Assembly (NCBI RefSeq): GCF_001579645.1
Contig: NZ_KQ970822.1
Location: forward strand, 42,550 to 106,549
DNA from: Streptococcus infantis
Lineage (GTDB): Bacteria > Bacillota > Bacilli > Lactobacillales > Streptococcaceae
Length of the DNA stretch: 64,000 nucleotides
Reading direction: 5' to 3'
Within the stretch, counting starts at the first letter, position 1, and each line of letters begins with the position of its first letter. A program made the position numbers and the translations under genes. Under the pieces are notes generated by a model that was given only the letters and a program-made list of their open reading frames with translations, was not told where the DNA came from and ran no database searches. This document shows, piece after piece, positions 8,789 through 18,275 of this stretch.

Positions 8789-10045
8789 ATGCACATTTTT
8801 GATGAGCTAAAAGAGCGTGGTTTGATTTTTCAAACGACTGATGAAGAAGCTTTGCGTAAAGCCCTAGAAGAAGGTCAAGTTTCTTATTATACTGGCTACG
8901 ATCCAACTGCTGACAGCCTTCACCTAGGCCACCTTGTCGCTATCTTGACAAGTCGTCGTTTGCAGTTAGCAGGTCACAAACCTTATGCGCTCGTTGGCGG
9001 TGCTACTGGTCTCATCGGAGATCCGTCCTTCAAAGATGCTGAGCGTAGTCTCCAAACAAAAGACACAGTAGATGGCTGGGTCAAGTCTATCCAAGGACAA
9101 CTTTCTCGCTTTCTTGATTTTGAAAATGGTGAAAATAAAGCTGTCATGGTCAACAACTACGACTGGTTTGGCAGCATCAGCTTCATTGACTTCCTCCGCG
9201 ATATCGGAAAATACTTCACTGTCAACTACATGATGAGCAAGGAGTCTGTTAAAAAACGGATTGAAACAGGGATTTCTTACACAGAATTTGCCTACCAAAT
9301 CATGCAAGGTTACGACTTCTTTGTCCTTAACCAAGAGCACAATGTAACCCTGCAAATCGGTGGTTCTGACCAATGGGGAAATATGACAGCTGGTACAGAA
9401 TTGCTTCGTCGTAAGGCTGACAAAACTGGTCACGTAATCACTGTTCCACTCATCACAGACGCAACTGGTAAGAAATTTGGTAAATCTGAAGGGAACGCTG
9501 TTTGGCTCAACCCTGAAAAGACTTCTCCATACGAAATGTATCAATTCTGGATGAATGTTATGGACGCTGACGCTGTTCGCTTTTTGAAAATCTTTACTTT
9601 CTTGTCACTTGATGAGATTGAAGACATCCGCAAACAATTTGAAGCAGCTCCACACGAACGTTTGGCTCAAAAAGTCCTCGCTCGTGAAGTAGTAACACTT
9701 GTACATGGAGAAGAAGCTTACAAAGAAGCCCTTAACATCACTGAGCAACTCTTTGCTGGAAACATCAAAAACCTTTCTGTCAAAGAACTCAAACAAGGAC
9801 TTCGTGGCGTGCCAAACTACCAAGTACAAGCAGACGAAAATCACAACATCGTTGAACTTCTTGTGTCTTCTGGCGTGGTTAACTCAAAACGCCAAGCCCG
9901 TGAAGACGTACAAAATGGAGCTATTTACGTCAACGGTGACCGTATCCAAGACCTTGACTATGTCTTAGGAGATGCAGATAAGTTAGAGAGCGAACTCACT
10001 GTTATCCGACGTGGGAAGAAAAAATATTTTGTATTGACTTACTAA
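8789..10045 (+). CDS. tyrS: Tyrosyl-tRNA synthetase
   Basis: 418 residues, normal for the bacterial TyrRS. It charges tRNA-Tyr in the cytoplasm. Seen: the class I HIGH-type motif HLGH at 45-48, the KMSKS-type loop KFGKS near residue 230 and a C-terminal S4 RNA-binding domain ([20 protein letters not shown]). The start has an AAAGGAGAAAAG ribosome-binding site. It is followed directly by an intrinsic terminator. Having mutL as upstream neighbour differs from the pneumococcal order I remember, where pbp1b is beside tyrS. Confidence 0.98.
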   Translation: MHIFDELKERGLIFQTTDEEALRKALEEGQVSYYTGYDPTADSLHLGHLVAILTSRRLQLAGHKPYALVGGATGLIGDPSFKDAERSLQTKDTVDGWVKSIQGQLSRFLDFENGENKAVMVNNYDWFGSISFIDFLRDIGKYFTVNYMMSKESVKKRIETGISYTEFAYQIMQGYDFFVLNQEHNVTLQIGGSDQWGNMTAGTELLRRKADKTGHVITVPLITDATGKKFGKSEGNAVWLNPEKTSPYEMYQFWMNVMDADAVRFLKIFTFLSLDEIEDIRKQFEAAPHERLAQKVLAREVVTLVHGEEAYKEALNITEQLFAGNIKNLSVKELKQGLRGVPNYQVQADENHNIVELLVSSGVVNSKRQAREDVQNGAIYVNGDRIQDLDYVLGDADKLESELTVIRRGKKKYFVLTY

Positions 10046-10065
10046 ACTGTTCAACATTTACCTAT

Positions 10066-10105
10066 AAAAAAAGGAGTTAACCTCGAGAAAGGTAACTCCT
10101 TTTTG
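10066..10105 (+). terminator. tyrS terminator, probably bidirectional
   Basis: AAAAAGGAGTTA and CCT pair with AGG and TAACTCCTTTTT around a short loop. A-rich and T-rich flanks on the two sides suit termination of both tyrS and the convergent ATPase gene. Confidence 0.85.
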
Positions 10106-10121
10106 TTGTTGATAACCATAT

Positions 10122-12185
10122 CTATCTAGCCTTAATAGACAGGCTACGCAGTACAATACGTAAGGTTGTTAGATTATGTAAGATAGAGAGATTTGAAGGA
10201 CTGAGCCAATTAAACAAGCCAAAGCCAATCAAACTACTATTTACGATAACGGTATCTTGAATATTCTTCTTGATGAGTGTTTGCAAAGATGATGATAGCC
10301 AATCCAACTCTTGGAAGAAATCCAAGCGATTATCTAACAATAAGATATCGCTCATCTGCTTAGAAATGTCTGCACTCTCATTCATCACCACACCGATATC
10401 TGATAGGGTTAGAGCTGCTGAGTCATTCAATCCATCTCCAACCATCAAAATAGTGTGACCTGCTTTCTGCAGTTCCTCTACTAGCTCAAATTTCCCATCA
10501 GGTTTCAAGTCTGTATAGACCTGATCAAAGGGCAAATCTTTGACTAATTCCTCTGTTCTAACCAAGGTGTCCCCTGTTGCCAGAATCAATTTTTTCCCTT
10601 GTGCCTTAAGTTTCTCCAAGGCTGCTTTTGCTTCTTTTCTCAAAGGAGTATGAATGCAGAACATTCCAATCAATTCATTCTGGTAGGCTAAGAATAAGAG
10701 ATTGTAGTGACTCTTGTACTCTTCAATTAAAGCATTTTGTTCTGAACTGATATGAATCTGTTCATCCTGCATCAAGACATAATTCCCAATAAGAACTGGT
10801 TGACCATCTATATGAGATTTGATCCCCTTACTTGCGATATATTGGAGTTTCCCATGCATTTCCTCATGTTCAATTCCCTCTATCTCGGCTTGCTTGACGA
10901 TGGCATTAGCAATAGGATGATAAATGTGTTCCTCAAGACAGGCACTGATTCTGAGAATATCTTCCTCACTATTGTCTCCAAAAGGTAACACCTTTTCAAC
11001 TATCGGATAGCTAGTTGTGATCGTTCCCGTCTTATCAAACAAGAAAGTATCAACTTCCAGGTATTTCTCCAGAACATCTCCATCCTTAATCACCATTTCA
11101 CGGTTCAACCCCTCCTTGATAGCTGTCAAATAAGCTACAGGAGTAGAGATTTTCAAAGCGCAGGAGAAATCGACCAATAGGAAAGAGATAGCCTTAGAAA
11201 AAGAACCCGTTAATAGGTAAGTCAGCCCAGCCCCCAAGAAATTATATTTGACGACCTTGTCCGCCATCTTGATGAAATAGCGTTGTTTCGTTTTCTTGTT
11301 TTCTTCAGATTTTTTCATCAACTCAATCAGTTGTAAAATCCGGCTGTTCATCTGATTATCGGTTACACGAATGCGTAACTCTCCAGTTTCTAATACTGTA
11401 TTTGCACAAACCAAATCAGACTCTCTTTTTTCAACTGGAAAACTCTCTCCCGTCAAGGAACTTTCGTTGACCATACCTAAACCTGAAACTACTTGTCCAT
11501 CAAATAGAATTTCATTTCCTTGAGATAAGACCAAGACATCTCCTATTTGAACATCGGAACTCTTGATACTAACAACCGTATCGCCCTGTACTAAGAATAC
11601 ATCGCTCTCTTTTGCAAGAAGGCTTTGTTCTAAATCTGTTGCAGTTTTTTTCAAAGACCACTGATCTAAATGATTCCCCAAATCAAGCATAAACATGATA
11701 TTACTTGCCGTCTTGGATTGGTTCATAAATAAGGACAATAAAATCGCTGAACAGTCCAAGACCTCCATCGTTAGTTCCTTACGCGCTAGAGTCTGATAGG
11801 CTTCTCTAACATAACCCAAAGCCTGATAACAAGTCCATATATAGCGAATAGGAAACGGTACAAGACTACGAAAAAGCACACGCTTAATCGCTGCACCTGA
11901 AACAATAGAATAAGCACTCTCTTCTCTACGAATGGGAAGAGTCATCAACTCAGAAACTTTCCCTTTATCAATTCTTTTTAAAAAGGCTTCTGCATTATCT
12001 AATACAGAAAAGCCTTCTTTTATACGTAGAGTAAAGTGCTGTTGATCCATGTAAAACTGGATAGACTCAATCCCCTTTTCATCTCTCGCCAAGGAACGAA
12101 GATAGTCTTGAATATCCAAGGTGAGTGAAAAAGAAGATGATAGTCGGATATGTTGGTATCCTCTATGTAGCACTTTAAAAGACAT
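10122..12185 (-). CDS. P1B-like heavy-metal P-type ATPase with atypical membrane metal motif
   Basis: 687 residues from the ATG at 12185. That ATG lies one base after the upstream stop codon and carries the AGGTGA ribosome-binding site, so I prefer it to the GTG nine bases earlier. Seen: TGES (245-248), the phosphorylation site DKTGTIT (Asp384), and the ATP-hinge motif VGDGLNDSAA. The membrane site reads DFSCALKISTP (Ser341-Cys342) where copper/zinc P1B pumps have CPC or SPC, so the usual proline is missing. A short N-terminal domain (1-75) resembles a degenerate HMA fold without CxxC. The substrate is uncertain. It is coupled to the DUF6110 gene. Confidence 0.85.
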   Translation of the reverse strand: MSFKVLHRGYQHIRLSSSFSLTLDIQDYLRSLARDEKGIESIQFYMDQQHFTLRIKEGFSVLDNAEAFLKRIDKGKVSELMTLPIRREESAYSIVSGAAIKRVLFRSLVPFPIRYIWTCYQALGYVREAYQTLARKELTMEVLDCSAILLSLFMNQSKTASNIMFMLDLGNHLDQWSLKKTATDLEQSLLAKESDVFLVQGDTVVSIKSSDVQIGDVLVLSQGNEILFDGQVVSGLGMVNESSLTGESFPVEKRESDLVCANTVLETGELRIRVTDNQMNSRILQLIELMKKSEENKKTKQRYFIKMADKVVKYNFLGAGLTYLLTGSFSKAISFLLVDFSCALKISTPVAYLTAIKEGLNREMVIKDGDVLEKYLEVDTFLFDKTGTITTSYPIVEKVLPFGDNSEEDILRISACLEEHIYHPIANAIVKQAEIEGIEHEEMHGKLQYIASKGIKSHIDGQPVLIGNYVLMQDEQIHISSEQNALIEEYKSHYNLLFLAYQNELIGMFCIHTPLRKEAKAALEKLKAQGKKLILATGDTLVRTEELVKDLPFDQVYTDLKPDGKFELVEELQKAGHTILMVGDGLNDSAALTLSDIGVVMNESADISKQMSDILLLDNRLDFFQELDWLSSSLQTLIKKNIQDTVIVNSSLIGFGLFNWLSPSNLSILHNLTTLRIVLRSLSIKAR

Positions 12186-12186
12186 A

Positions 12187-12465
12187 TTATTCACCTATAA
12201 GGCTATCTAATTGCTCTTCTTTTTTCTCTTGCTCGTACAAATATTTGGCATCTTGCAAGACATCGTCTCCATGTTGCTTCACAACAGAAACAGATGCATC
12301 TAGCTCGTCTTTCAACTTGTAAGCCTTAGCCAAAGCTTTAGAATAACCTTTTTTAGCTTCCTTACTTGCCAAGATTTTCAAACCAAGGGTACCAAATGCG
12401 ACACCACCCAAAAAGAGTGATGATTTTTTCGCAACTTTTGCGACGCTTAATACTTCTTTTAACAT
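12187..12465 (-). CDS. DUF6110-like small protein, partner of the P-type ATPase
   Basis: 92 residues from the ATG at 12465, chosen because it has a strong AAGGAGGAAATAAGT ribosome-binding site. An in-frame start 33 bases upstream has none. One hydrophobic segment with glycines (SLFLGGVAFGTLGLKIL) is followed by a charged helical tail rich in Lys and Glu that could form a coiled coil. It matches what I recall as DUF6110. The stop codon sits one base before the ATPase ATG, which suggests the two act together, but the function is unknown. Confidence 0.75.
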   Translation of the reverse strand: MLKEVLSVAKVAKKSSLFLGGVAFGTLGLKILASKEAKKGYSKALAKAYKLKDELDASVSVVKQHGDDVLQDAKYLYEQEKKEEQLDSLIGE

Positions 12466-12486
12466 ACTTATTTCCTCCTTATCATT

Positions 12487-12515
12487 ATTATATAGCAATT
12501 TAGATATAAAAGCAA
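12487..12515 (-). promoter_or_regulatory. Promoter of DUF6110-ATPase operon
   Basis: Read on the minus strand: TTGCTT, a 17-base spacer, TATAAT, about 22 bases before the DUF6110 start. Confidence 0.65.
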
Positions 12516-12581
12516 TTTCATTCTATAAATTGGAGAATTAGTTTTATTTCTACTGAATCTCCCATCTACTTATTCCTAAAG

Positions 12582-12616
12582 TTGCTTTCATTTGCCTCTT
12601 TTGATACACTTAAACT
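12582..12616 (+). promoter_or_regulatory. rlmA(II) promoter, predicted leaderless transcript
   Basis: TTGCTT (12582-12587), a 17-base spacer and TACACT (12605-12610) with an extended TG. The ATG at 12617 begins only seven bases after the -10, where transcription should start. There is no ribosome-binding sequence before it. Confidence 0.6.
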
Positions 12617-13465
12617 ATGAATACAAACCTCAAACCCAAACTCCAGCGTTTTGCTTCTGCTAGTGCCTTTGCCTGTCCTATCTGCCAAGAAAATCTGACC
12701 TTGGTAGAATCTAGTCTCAAGTGCACCAATCGCCATTCTTTTGACCTAGCAAAATTCGGCTATGTCAATCTAGCCCCTCAAATCAAACAATCCGCCAACT
12801 ACGACAAGGAAAACTTTCAAAACCGCCAACAAATCCTAGAAGCTGGCTTTTACCAAGCTATTCTAGATGCCATCTCTGATTTAATTGCAAGTTCAAAAAC
12901 TGCCAAAACAATTTTAGATATCGGCTGTGGTGAGGGCTACTACTCTCGCAAACTCCAAGAAGTGCACCCTGACAAGACCTTTTACGCCTTTGACATTTCA
13001 AAAGACTCGGTCCAAATCGCTGCTAAAAGTGAAACCAACTGGGCAGTCAACTGGTTCGTTGGTGACCTGGCTCGCCTTCCTATAAAAGACGCTAGCATGG
13101 ATATCCTGCTTGATGTCTTTTCCCCTGCTAACTATGGTGAATTTAGCCGCGTTTTATCCAAAGACGGTGTCTTAATTAAGGTCATCCCAACTGAAAACCA
13201 CCTCAAGGAAATCCGTCAAATGGTACAGAACCAGCTAACAAAGAAGGACTATTCTAACCAAGATATCAAGGAACACTTCCAGGAACATTTCAGCATCCAA
13301 TCTAGTCAAATCGCTTCCCTGACCAAGTCTATCACCGTAGAGCAACGCCAAGCCTTGCTCAGCATGACGCCCCTGCTTTTTCATGTCGACCAGAGCAAGA
13401 TTGATTGGAGCCAGTTAACTGAGATTACTATCGAAGCAGAGATTCTAGTCGGAAAAGCCCTGTAA
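12617..13465 (+). CDS. rlmA: 23S rRNA (guanine-N1)-methyltransferase RlmA(II)
   Basis: 282 residues. RlmA(II) in Gram-positives methylates G748 in helix 35 of 23S rRNA and influences telithromycin and tylosin sensitivity. Seen: an N-terminal zinc ribbon with Cys20, Cys23, Cys36 and His40 (CPIC...CTNRHSFD), then a class I SAM-binding fold with ILDIGCGEGYYS at about 95-106 and DVFSPANYGE at the catalytic end. No ribosome-binding site precedes the ATG and the promoter lies immediately upstream, so translation is probably from a leaderless mRNA. Confidence 0.92.
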   Translation: MNTNLKPKLQRFASASAFACPICQENLTLVESSLKCTNRHSFDLAKFGYVNLAPQIKQSANYDKENFQNRQQILEAGFYQAILDAISDLIASSKTAKTILDIGCGEGYYSRKLQEVHPDKTFYAFDISKDSVQIAAKSETNWAVNWFVGDLARLPIKDASMDILLDVFSPANYGEFSRVLSKDGVLIKVIPTENHLKEIRQMVQNQLTKKDYSNQDIKEHFQEHFSIQSSQIASLTKSITVEQRQALLSMTPLLFHVDQSKIDWSQLTEITIEAEILVGKAL

Positions 13466-13483
13466 ACTAGTTTATGAGATAAA

Positions 13484-13519
13484 ACCAAGCCCGCACCTCT
13501 TCTCGAGATGCGGGTTTAA
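13484..13519 (+). terminator. rlmA terminator
   Basis: CCCGCACCTC (13490-13499) pairs with GAGATGCGGG (13505-13514) with one G-T pair and a TTCTC loop, followed by TTT. Confidence 0.75.
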
Positions 13520-13573
13520 AAAACAATTTTTAACTGTCTTTCCGAAAAGTCTTAAAAATTTTGACCTCTCCAT

Positions 13574-13780
13574 TTATTTTCGATTCGAAATGAAAAATTT
13601 ATCAATAAATAGCAAGTGATATAAGGCAAGCGAGGCCCCATAACAACATCCATGAAAAGAGATTTCTTGATGAGTCAATGGAAACGAAAAACTATTACCC
13701 ATATAAAGGCATGACCAAATTACAAGAAGAATCCAAAATAAATCAGTCCATTTATATTTTGAAAAATATTTTTTCCACAT
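13574..13780 (-). CDS. Small membrane protein of unknown function
   Basis: 68 residues with an AAGAGGGTG ribosome-binding site and a good upstream promoter, which is why I call it real. Basic N-terminus (WKKYFSKYKW), a hydrophobic helix at about 13-32, a short polar stretch (THQEISFHGCC) and a second weaker hydrophobic stretch before a basic tail. I do not recognise a family. Confidence 0.55.
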   Translation of the reverse strand: MWKKYFSKYKWTDLFWILLVIWSCLYMGNSFSFPLTHQEISFHGCCYGASLALYHLLFIDKFFISNRK

Positions 13781-13810
13781 AAAAACACCCTCTTTCTTTA
13801 CTACAATACT

Positions 13811-13839
13811 ATTATAATACTGTTTGTAAACGAATACAA
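13811..13839 (-). promoter_or_regulatory. Promoter of the 68-residue membrane protein
   Basis: On the minus strand TTGTAT, a 17-base spacer and consensus TATAAT, about 30 bases before the start. Confidence 0.6.
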
Positions 13840-13990
13840 GAAATTTGAGGTAATAGCTAATAAGAACCTGAGGTTTAAAGGTAGTACAACCAGCCTTCTT
13901 AGTGTCCTCTAGGTCTGATTTTTAAGTCTAGAAATTATTGACAAATTATTTTTTCTTTTGAGACCAGTCAACCTCAAATCCATAACATTC

Positions 13991-14024
13991 AAAAAAGCGA
14001 ATTTCAATTGAAACTCGCTTTTTT
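13991..14024 (-). terminator. glgP terminator
   Basis: AAAAAAGCGA and TTTC pair with GAAA and TCGCTTTTTT around an AATT loop. It lies directly after the phosphorylase stop. The remaining 150 bases between it and the promoter at 13811 hold nothing I can identify. Confidence 0.85.
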
Positions 14025-14057
14025 GCTAGATATGTAATAACTATTAAATTTCATATC

Positions 14058-16316
14058 TTAGTTCAAGTGCCAGATATCTTCATTATACTGAGCGATTGTA
14101 CGGTCAGATGAGAAGAATCCTGCTTTAGAAATGTTAACGATGACTTTATCCAACCATGCGTCACGATCTTCGTAGTCAGCAAGCATTTGCTCTTTCACTT
14201 TGATGTAGTCTTCCAAGTCAAGAAGAGTCATGAACCAGTCTTTGTTGATCAATTCGTTATAAAGACGTTCCAAGCGTTCAATCTTACCAACCGCAAGAAC
14301 CGCATCGCTCACGATAAAGTCAACCAATGGTTTGATAGCTTCACGAGCGTAGAATTCGCTTGATTTGTAAGCTGACTTAGCGTAAAGGTCGATAACTGTT
14401 TCTGAATCTTCACCGAAGATGTAGATGTTTTCGTCGCCAACCAACTCAGCGATTTCCACGTTAGCACCGTCCATAGTACCAAGAGTCAAAGCTCCGTTCA
14501 ACATGAATTTCATGTTACCAGTACCTGAAGCTTCTTTAGAAGCAAGTGAGATTTGTTCTGAGATGTCACATGCTGGGATCAAGAAGCTTGCTGCAGTAAC
14601 GTTGTAGTTTTCAACCATAACCACTTGTAAGTGTGGTGCTACTTCTGGATCGTTAGCAATTACTTCTGACAAGCAAAGAATCAAGTGGATGATGTCTTGA
14701 GCGATTGTGTAGGCAGGAGCTGCTTTACCACCAAAGAATACTGTGATTGGACGAGCAGGGATGTTACCAGCCTTGATGTCAAGATATTTGTGGATCACAT
14801 ACAAAGCGTTCATTTGTTGACGTTTGTACTCGTGAAGACGTTTGATTTGGATATCAAAAATAGAGTTTGTATTGATTTCCACACCTTGGTGTTCTTTCAA
14901 GTGACGAGCCAATTTACGTTTGTTGTGAGCTTTGATGCTTTCCAATTTTTCTTTGACAGCAGCCTTGTCTTCGTATGAAAGAAGGTCTTCCAATTTAGAA
15001 GCTTCGTGGTGCCACTCGCGTCCAAGAATCTCATCCAAGTAGTGAGACAAGCTTGGGTTAGCATGCATGAGCCAACGACGGAATGTGATACCGTTTGTTT
15101 TGTTGTTGAATTTTTCTGGGTAGATATCGTAGAAAGCTTTCAACTCTGAGTTTTTCAAGATTTCAGTGTGAAGAGCCGCAACCCCGTTTACACTGTATCC
15201 GTAGTGGATATCCATGTGAGCCATGTGAACACGTCCGCTCTCATCGATGATTTGAACAGCTGGGTCTTTGTATTCTGCTTTAACACGACGGTCCAATTCT
15301 TTGATGATTGGTACCAAGTGAGGAACCACTTCTTCCAAGAATTCAAGAGGCCATTTTTCAAGGGCTTCCGCAAGGATTGTGTGGTTTGTGTAAGCAGTCA
15401 TGCTACGAACGATAGAGATTGCTTCATCAAGTTCGATACCACGTTCAGTCAAAAGACGGATCAATTCAGGGATAACCATTGATGGGTGAGTATCGTTGAT
15501 TTGTACAACTGCGTAGTCAGCAAGGTCGTGCAAGTTGCTTCCTTTTTCGATTGCTTCATCGATGATCAATTGCGCACCGTTTGAAACCATGAAGTATTGT
15601 TGGAAGATACGGAGCAATTCACCTTGTTTATCGCTATCGTCTGGGTAAAGGAAAAGAGTCAAGTTGCGAGCGATGTCTGTCTTGTCAAAGTTGATACCAT
15701 CTTTGATGATTGAAGAATCAACTGAATCCAAGTCGAACAAACGCAAACGGTTTTTAGTAGCTGTTTTGTAACCAGGTACATCGATATCGTAAAGAGTAGA
15801 TGTCAATGTAAAGTGTGCAAATGGCACTTGGTAGCTACGGCTTGAGCGTACCAACCAGTTTTGGTCAGTCAACCAAGCGTTAGGAATAGTTTCTTGTTGG
15901 TTGTTTTTAAGAACTTGTTGGAAAAGACCGAAGTGGTAGTTCAAACCAACACCGTCACCATTCAAACCAAGTGTAGCGATTGAGTCGATAAAGCAGGCTG
16001 CCAAACGTCCCAAACCACCATTACCAAGTGATGGTTCCAATTCTACTTCTTCAATTTCGATCAACTCTTTACCTGCATCAGCAAGTTCTTTTTTAACTTC
16101 GTCATAAAGACCAAGGTTAATCAAGTTATTTGACAAGAGTTTACCAATCAAGAACTCAGCTGAGATGTAGTAAACTTTTTTCTTACCAGTGTTGACTGGT
16201 TTTTGGCTGCTAGCAAGTTTGCTGTAGTTAAGAAGAGCAAGATAAAGCTCTTCGTTGCTACATTCTGCGATAGATTTATTGTAACGGTTTTGTACAAATT
16301 CTTTTAATGGTAACAT
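14058..16316 (-). CDS. glgP: Glycogen/maltodextrin phosphorylase
   Basis: 752 residues, as for streptococcal MalP. It phosphorolyses alpha-1,4-glucan chains to glucose-1-phosphate, using pyridoxal phosphate. Seen: the GT35 nucleus with [14 protein letters not shown] near the N-terminus and the PLP region [15 protein letters not shown], whose lysine carries the cofactor. It follows malQ by 23 bases and shares the MalR-controlled promoter. In pneumococcus the gene is also called malP. Confidence 0.96.
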   Translation of the reverse strand: MLPLKEFVQNRYNKSIAECSNEELYLALLNYSKLASSQKPVNTGKKKVYYISAEFLIGKLLSNNLINLGLYDEVKKELADAGKELIEIEEVELEPSLGNGGLGRLAACFIDSIATLGLNGDGVGLNYHFGLFQQVLKNNQQETIPNAWLTDQNWLVRSSRSYQVPFAHFTLTSTLYDIDVPGYKTATKNRLRLFDLDSVDSSIIKDGINFDKTDIARNLTLFLYPDDSDKQGELLRIFQQYFMVSNGAQLIIDEAIEKGSNLHDLADYAVVQINDTHPSMVIPELIRLLTERGIELDEAISIVRSMTAYTNHTILAEALEKWPLEFLEEVVPHLVPIIKELDRRVKAEYKDPAVQIIDESGRVHMAHMDIHYGYSVNGVAALHTEILKNSELKAFYDIYPEKFNNKTNGITFRRWLMHANPSLSHYLDEILGREWHHEASKLEDLLSYEDKAAVKEKLESIKAHNKRKLARHLKEHQGVEINTNSIFDIQIKRLHEYKRQQMNALYVIHKYLDIKAGNIPARPITVFFGGKAAPAYTIAQDIIHLILCLSEVIANDPEVAPHLQVVMVENYNVTAASFLIPACDISEQISLASKEASGTGNMKFMLNGALTLGTMDGANVEIAELVGDENIYIFGEDSETVIDLYAKSAYKSSEFYAREAIKPLVDFIVSDAVLAVGKIERLERLYNELINKDWFMTLLDLEDYIKVKEQMLADYEDRDAWLDKVIVNISKAGFFSSDRTIAQYNEDIWHLN

Positions 16317-16339
16317 TTTTTGTGTCTCCTGATAATGTC

Positions 16340-17857
16340 TTATTTCTTTAATTCTACCAAATTTTCATTGATTCGGCGATAAATTGTAGTCAAGTCAAGC
16401 AAAGTTTCTTCGACAGCAGGAGTCAATTGATCCTCTGTCATACGCCATGACCAGTTTCCACCAAGAGTAGATGGGAAGTTCATACGAGCTGAACCATCCA
16501 ACTCTAGCAGGTCTTGCATGGTAGCGATAGCCATAAAGCTTACTGATGAGAAGGCTGTACGAAGCATTGCATGTACAACTGTTTCGTATTCCTTGCGGTT
16601 TGTATAGCGTGCCATGTACTCACGAGTTGGGTCGTCAATTTCATTGCGATACCAACCAAGAACAGTGTTGTTATCGTGTGTTCCTGTATACATAACTGAG
16701 TTGGCTGGTGCCAAGTGTGGGCTGTCGATACTTTCGTGCTCTGGGTTGAAGGCAAATTGAAGGACTTTCATTCCTGGGAATCCAGTGCGTTCACGTAGTT
16801 CAATAACTTCGTCAGTCATGAATCCAAGGTCTTCTGCGATGATGTTCAAGTCACCAAGTTCCTCTTTAACCGCTGCAAAGAGTTTGTAGTCAGGTCCTTT
16901 CACCCATTTACCAGGTGCTGCTGTTTCAGAACCAGCAGGAATTTCCCAGTAAGACTCAAATCCACGGAAGTGGTCGATACGAACGATGTCGTAGATTTTG
17001 AAGCTTTCACGCAAGCGTTCAATCCACCATTTGTAGCCGTCTTTGTCCATTGCTTCCCAGTCATAGATTGGGTTACCCCAAAGCTGACCAGTTGCAGAAA
17101 ATTCATCTGGTGGGCATCCTGCGATGCAAGTCGCCTTACCGTTGACATCTGTCTTGAAGAGATGTGGATTTGCCCACATGTCGCTTGAATCTTCCGCTAC
17201 ATAGATAGGCATATCACCCACAATCTCGATGTGGTTTTCGTTAGCGTATGCTTTCAACTTCAACCATTGTTGGAAGAAAAGGTATTGGGTTACGCGGTGG
17301 TAAACAAGCTTGTCAGCTAATCTCTCACGGTAGCTTTCAAGAGTTGAAGCTTTACGAGCACGAGCATCTGCATCTGGCCATTCTGTCCAAGCAAGATTAT
17401 CAAAATGCTCCTTGATTGCCATATACTCTGCAAATAGTTCAAGCCATGATTGATTTTCTTGAGCAAATTTTTCGAAGTCTTTGACATCTCCGATTTCAAA
17501 GAAACGTTTAACTGCTTTTTCAAGAAGAGGACGACGCGCATAATAAATCTTCGCGTAGTCTACTTCTTCTGGGTTGCTACCAAAGTCAATCCCTTCAAGA
17601 TCACTAGCATCTAGTAAACCTTGCTCAACCAAGATATCAAGATCGATAAAGTGAGTATTCCCTGCAAAAGCTGAGAATGATTGGTAAGGAGAATCACCGT
17701 AACTAGTTGTTCCTAATGGAAGGATTTGCCAGTAACGTTGTTTGGTACGAACTAAGAAATCAACAAAGTCGTACGCACTTTTACCAAACGATCCAATCCC
17801 GTATGCTCCAGGAAGAGATGAGATGTGCATCAACACACCACTTTGACGTTTTTTCAT
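16340..17857 (-). CDS. malQ: 4-alpha-glucanotransferase (amylomaltase)
   Basis: 505 residues, GH77, called malM in pneumococcus. It disproportionates maltodextrins to longer chains for the phosphorylase plus glucose. Seen: [14 protein letters not shown] at the N-terminus, the nucleophile region [13 protein letters not shown], the acid/base region IIAEDLGF and the late YTGTHDNNT. It is the first gene of the malQ-glgP operon, divergent from malX. The promoter carries two MalR-type operators. Confidence 0.97.
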   Translation of the reverse strand: MKKRQSGVLMHISSLPGAYGIGSFGKSAYDFVDFLVRTKQRYWQILPLGTTSYGDSPYQSFSAFAGNTHFIDLDILVEQGLLDASDLEGIDFGSNPEEVDYAKIYYARRPLLEKAVKRFFEIGDVKDFEKFAQENQSWLELFAEYMAIKEHFDNLAWTEWPDADARARKASTLESYRERLADKLVYHRVTQYLFFQQWLKLKAYANENHIEIVGDMPIYVAEDSSDMWANPHLFKTDVNGKATCIAGCPPDEFSATGQLWGNPIYDWEAMDKDGYKWWIERLRESFKIYDIVRIDHFRGFESYWEIPAGSETAAPGKWVKGPDYKLFAAVKEELGDLNIIAEDLGFMTDEVIELRERTGFPGMKVLQFAFNPEHESIDSPHLAPANSVMYTGTHDNNTVLGWYRNEIDDPTREYMARYTNRKEYETVVHAMLRTAFSSVSFMAIATMQDLLELDGSARMNFPSTLGGNWSWRMTEDQLTPAVEETLLDLTTIYRRINENLVELKK

Positions 17858-17903
17858 AATAGCACCTCGCGTGTTTTGTAGTTAAGAGTTTCATATTTAT
17901 ATG

Positions 17904-17917
17904 CGCAAACGTTTGCG
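17904..17917. promoter_or_regulatory. MalR operator 1 (malQ side, downstream of -10)
   Basis: Perfect 14-base palindrome CGCAAACGTTTGCG, the LacI-type MalR operator known from pneumococcus. It sits just after the malQ -10, where binding would block elongation. It could also be read by CcpA. Confidence 0.85.
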
Positions 17918-17925
17918 TCAACTCA

Positions 17926-17954
17926 AGTATAACCCATTTCTAAAATAATTGCAA
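17926..17954 (-). promoter_or_regulatory. malQ-glgP promoter
   Basis: On the minus strand TTGCAA, a 17-base spacer and TATACT. A second operator (17950-17962) overlaps the -35. Confidence 0.8.
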
Positions 17955-17962
17955 GCGTTTGT
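17949..17962. promoter_or_regulatory. MalR operator 2 (malQ side, over -35)
   Basis: TTGCAAGCGTTTGT is an imperfect version of the operator palindrome. It shares its first bases with the malQ -35. Confidence 0.65.
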
Positions 17963-18177
17963 AAAAAAACTTTTTCCAACTTTTTTCTGATTAAATTTTG
18001 AAATTCCCTATATTTTAATTTTTAAAATGATTTTCATTCGGCTTATTTTGATGCAATCGTTTGTCTATTCTTTGCTTTTTAGAATAAAGTTTATAAATCG
18101 TGAACTTTCTACTATATATAGCAATTGCAACTTGTTGGTAATTTTTAAGTTTTCTTTAATTTTTTTTAAAAAAAGAC

Positions 18178-18206
18178 TTGCAACCGTTTTCTGTTTGTGC
18201 TATACT
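18178..18206 (+). promoter_or_regulatory. malX promoter with overlapping operator
   Basis: TTGCAA (18178-18183), a 17-base spacer and TATACT (18201-18206). The -35 is part of TGCAACCGTTTTC, a weak MalR-type site. The roughly 200 bases between here and operator 2 are AT-rich and hold no gene; a 70-codon open frame there has no ribosome-binding site. Confidence 0.75.
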
Positions 18207-18218
18207 AGTCTCACAAGG

Positions 18219-18234
18219 GAAAACGTTTGCGTTC
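18219..18234. promoter_or_regulatory. MalR operator (malX side, downstream of -10)
   Basis: GAAAACGTTTGCGTTC, centred on the same ACGTTTGCG core as operator 1. It lies at about +6 to +21 of the malX transcript, mirroring the layout on the malQ side. Confidence 0.75.
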
Positions 18235-18275
18235 CCTAGATTATAAAATTTGTTATTCTTTAGGAGGAATACACT

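Noticed and set aside
8604..8789. T-box riboswitch upstream of tyrS
   Set aside because: The gap is short, contains a promoter close to the gene and shows no T-box sequence or antiterminator.
13860..13990. Possible small RNA between the 68-residue gene and glgP
   Set aside because: No promoter-terminator pair in one orientation and no recognised RNA family; the only terminator fits glgP.
18027..18239. Plus-strand frame of 70 codons before malX
   Set aside because: It covers the malX promoter and operators, has no ribosome-binding site and is very AT-rich.
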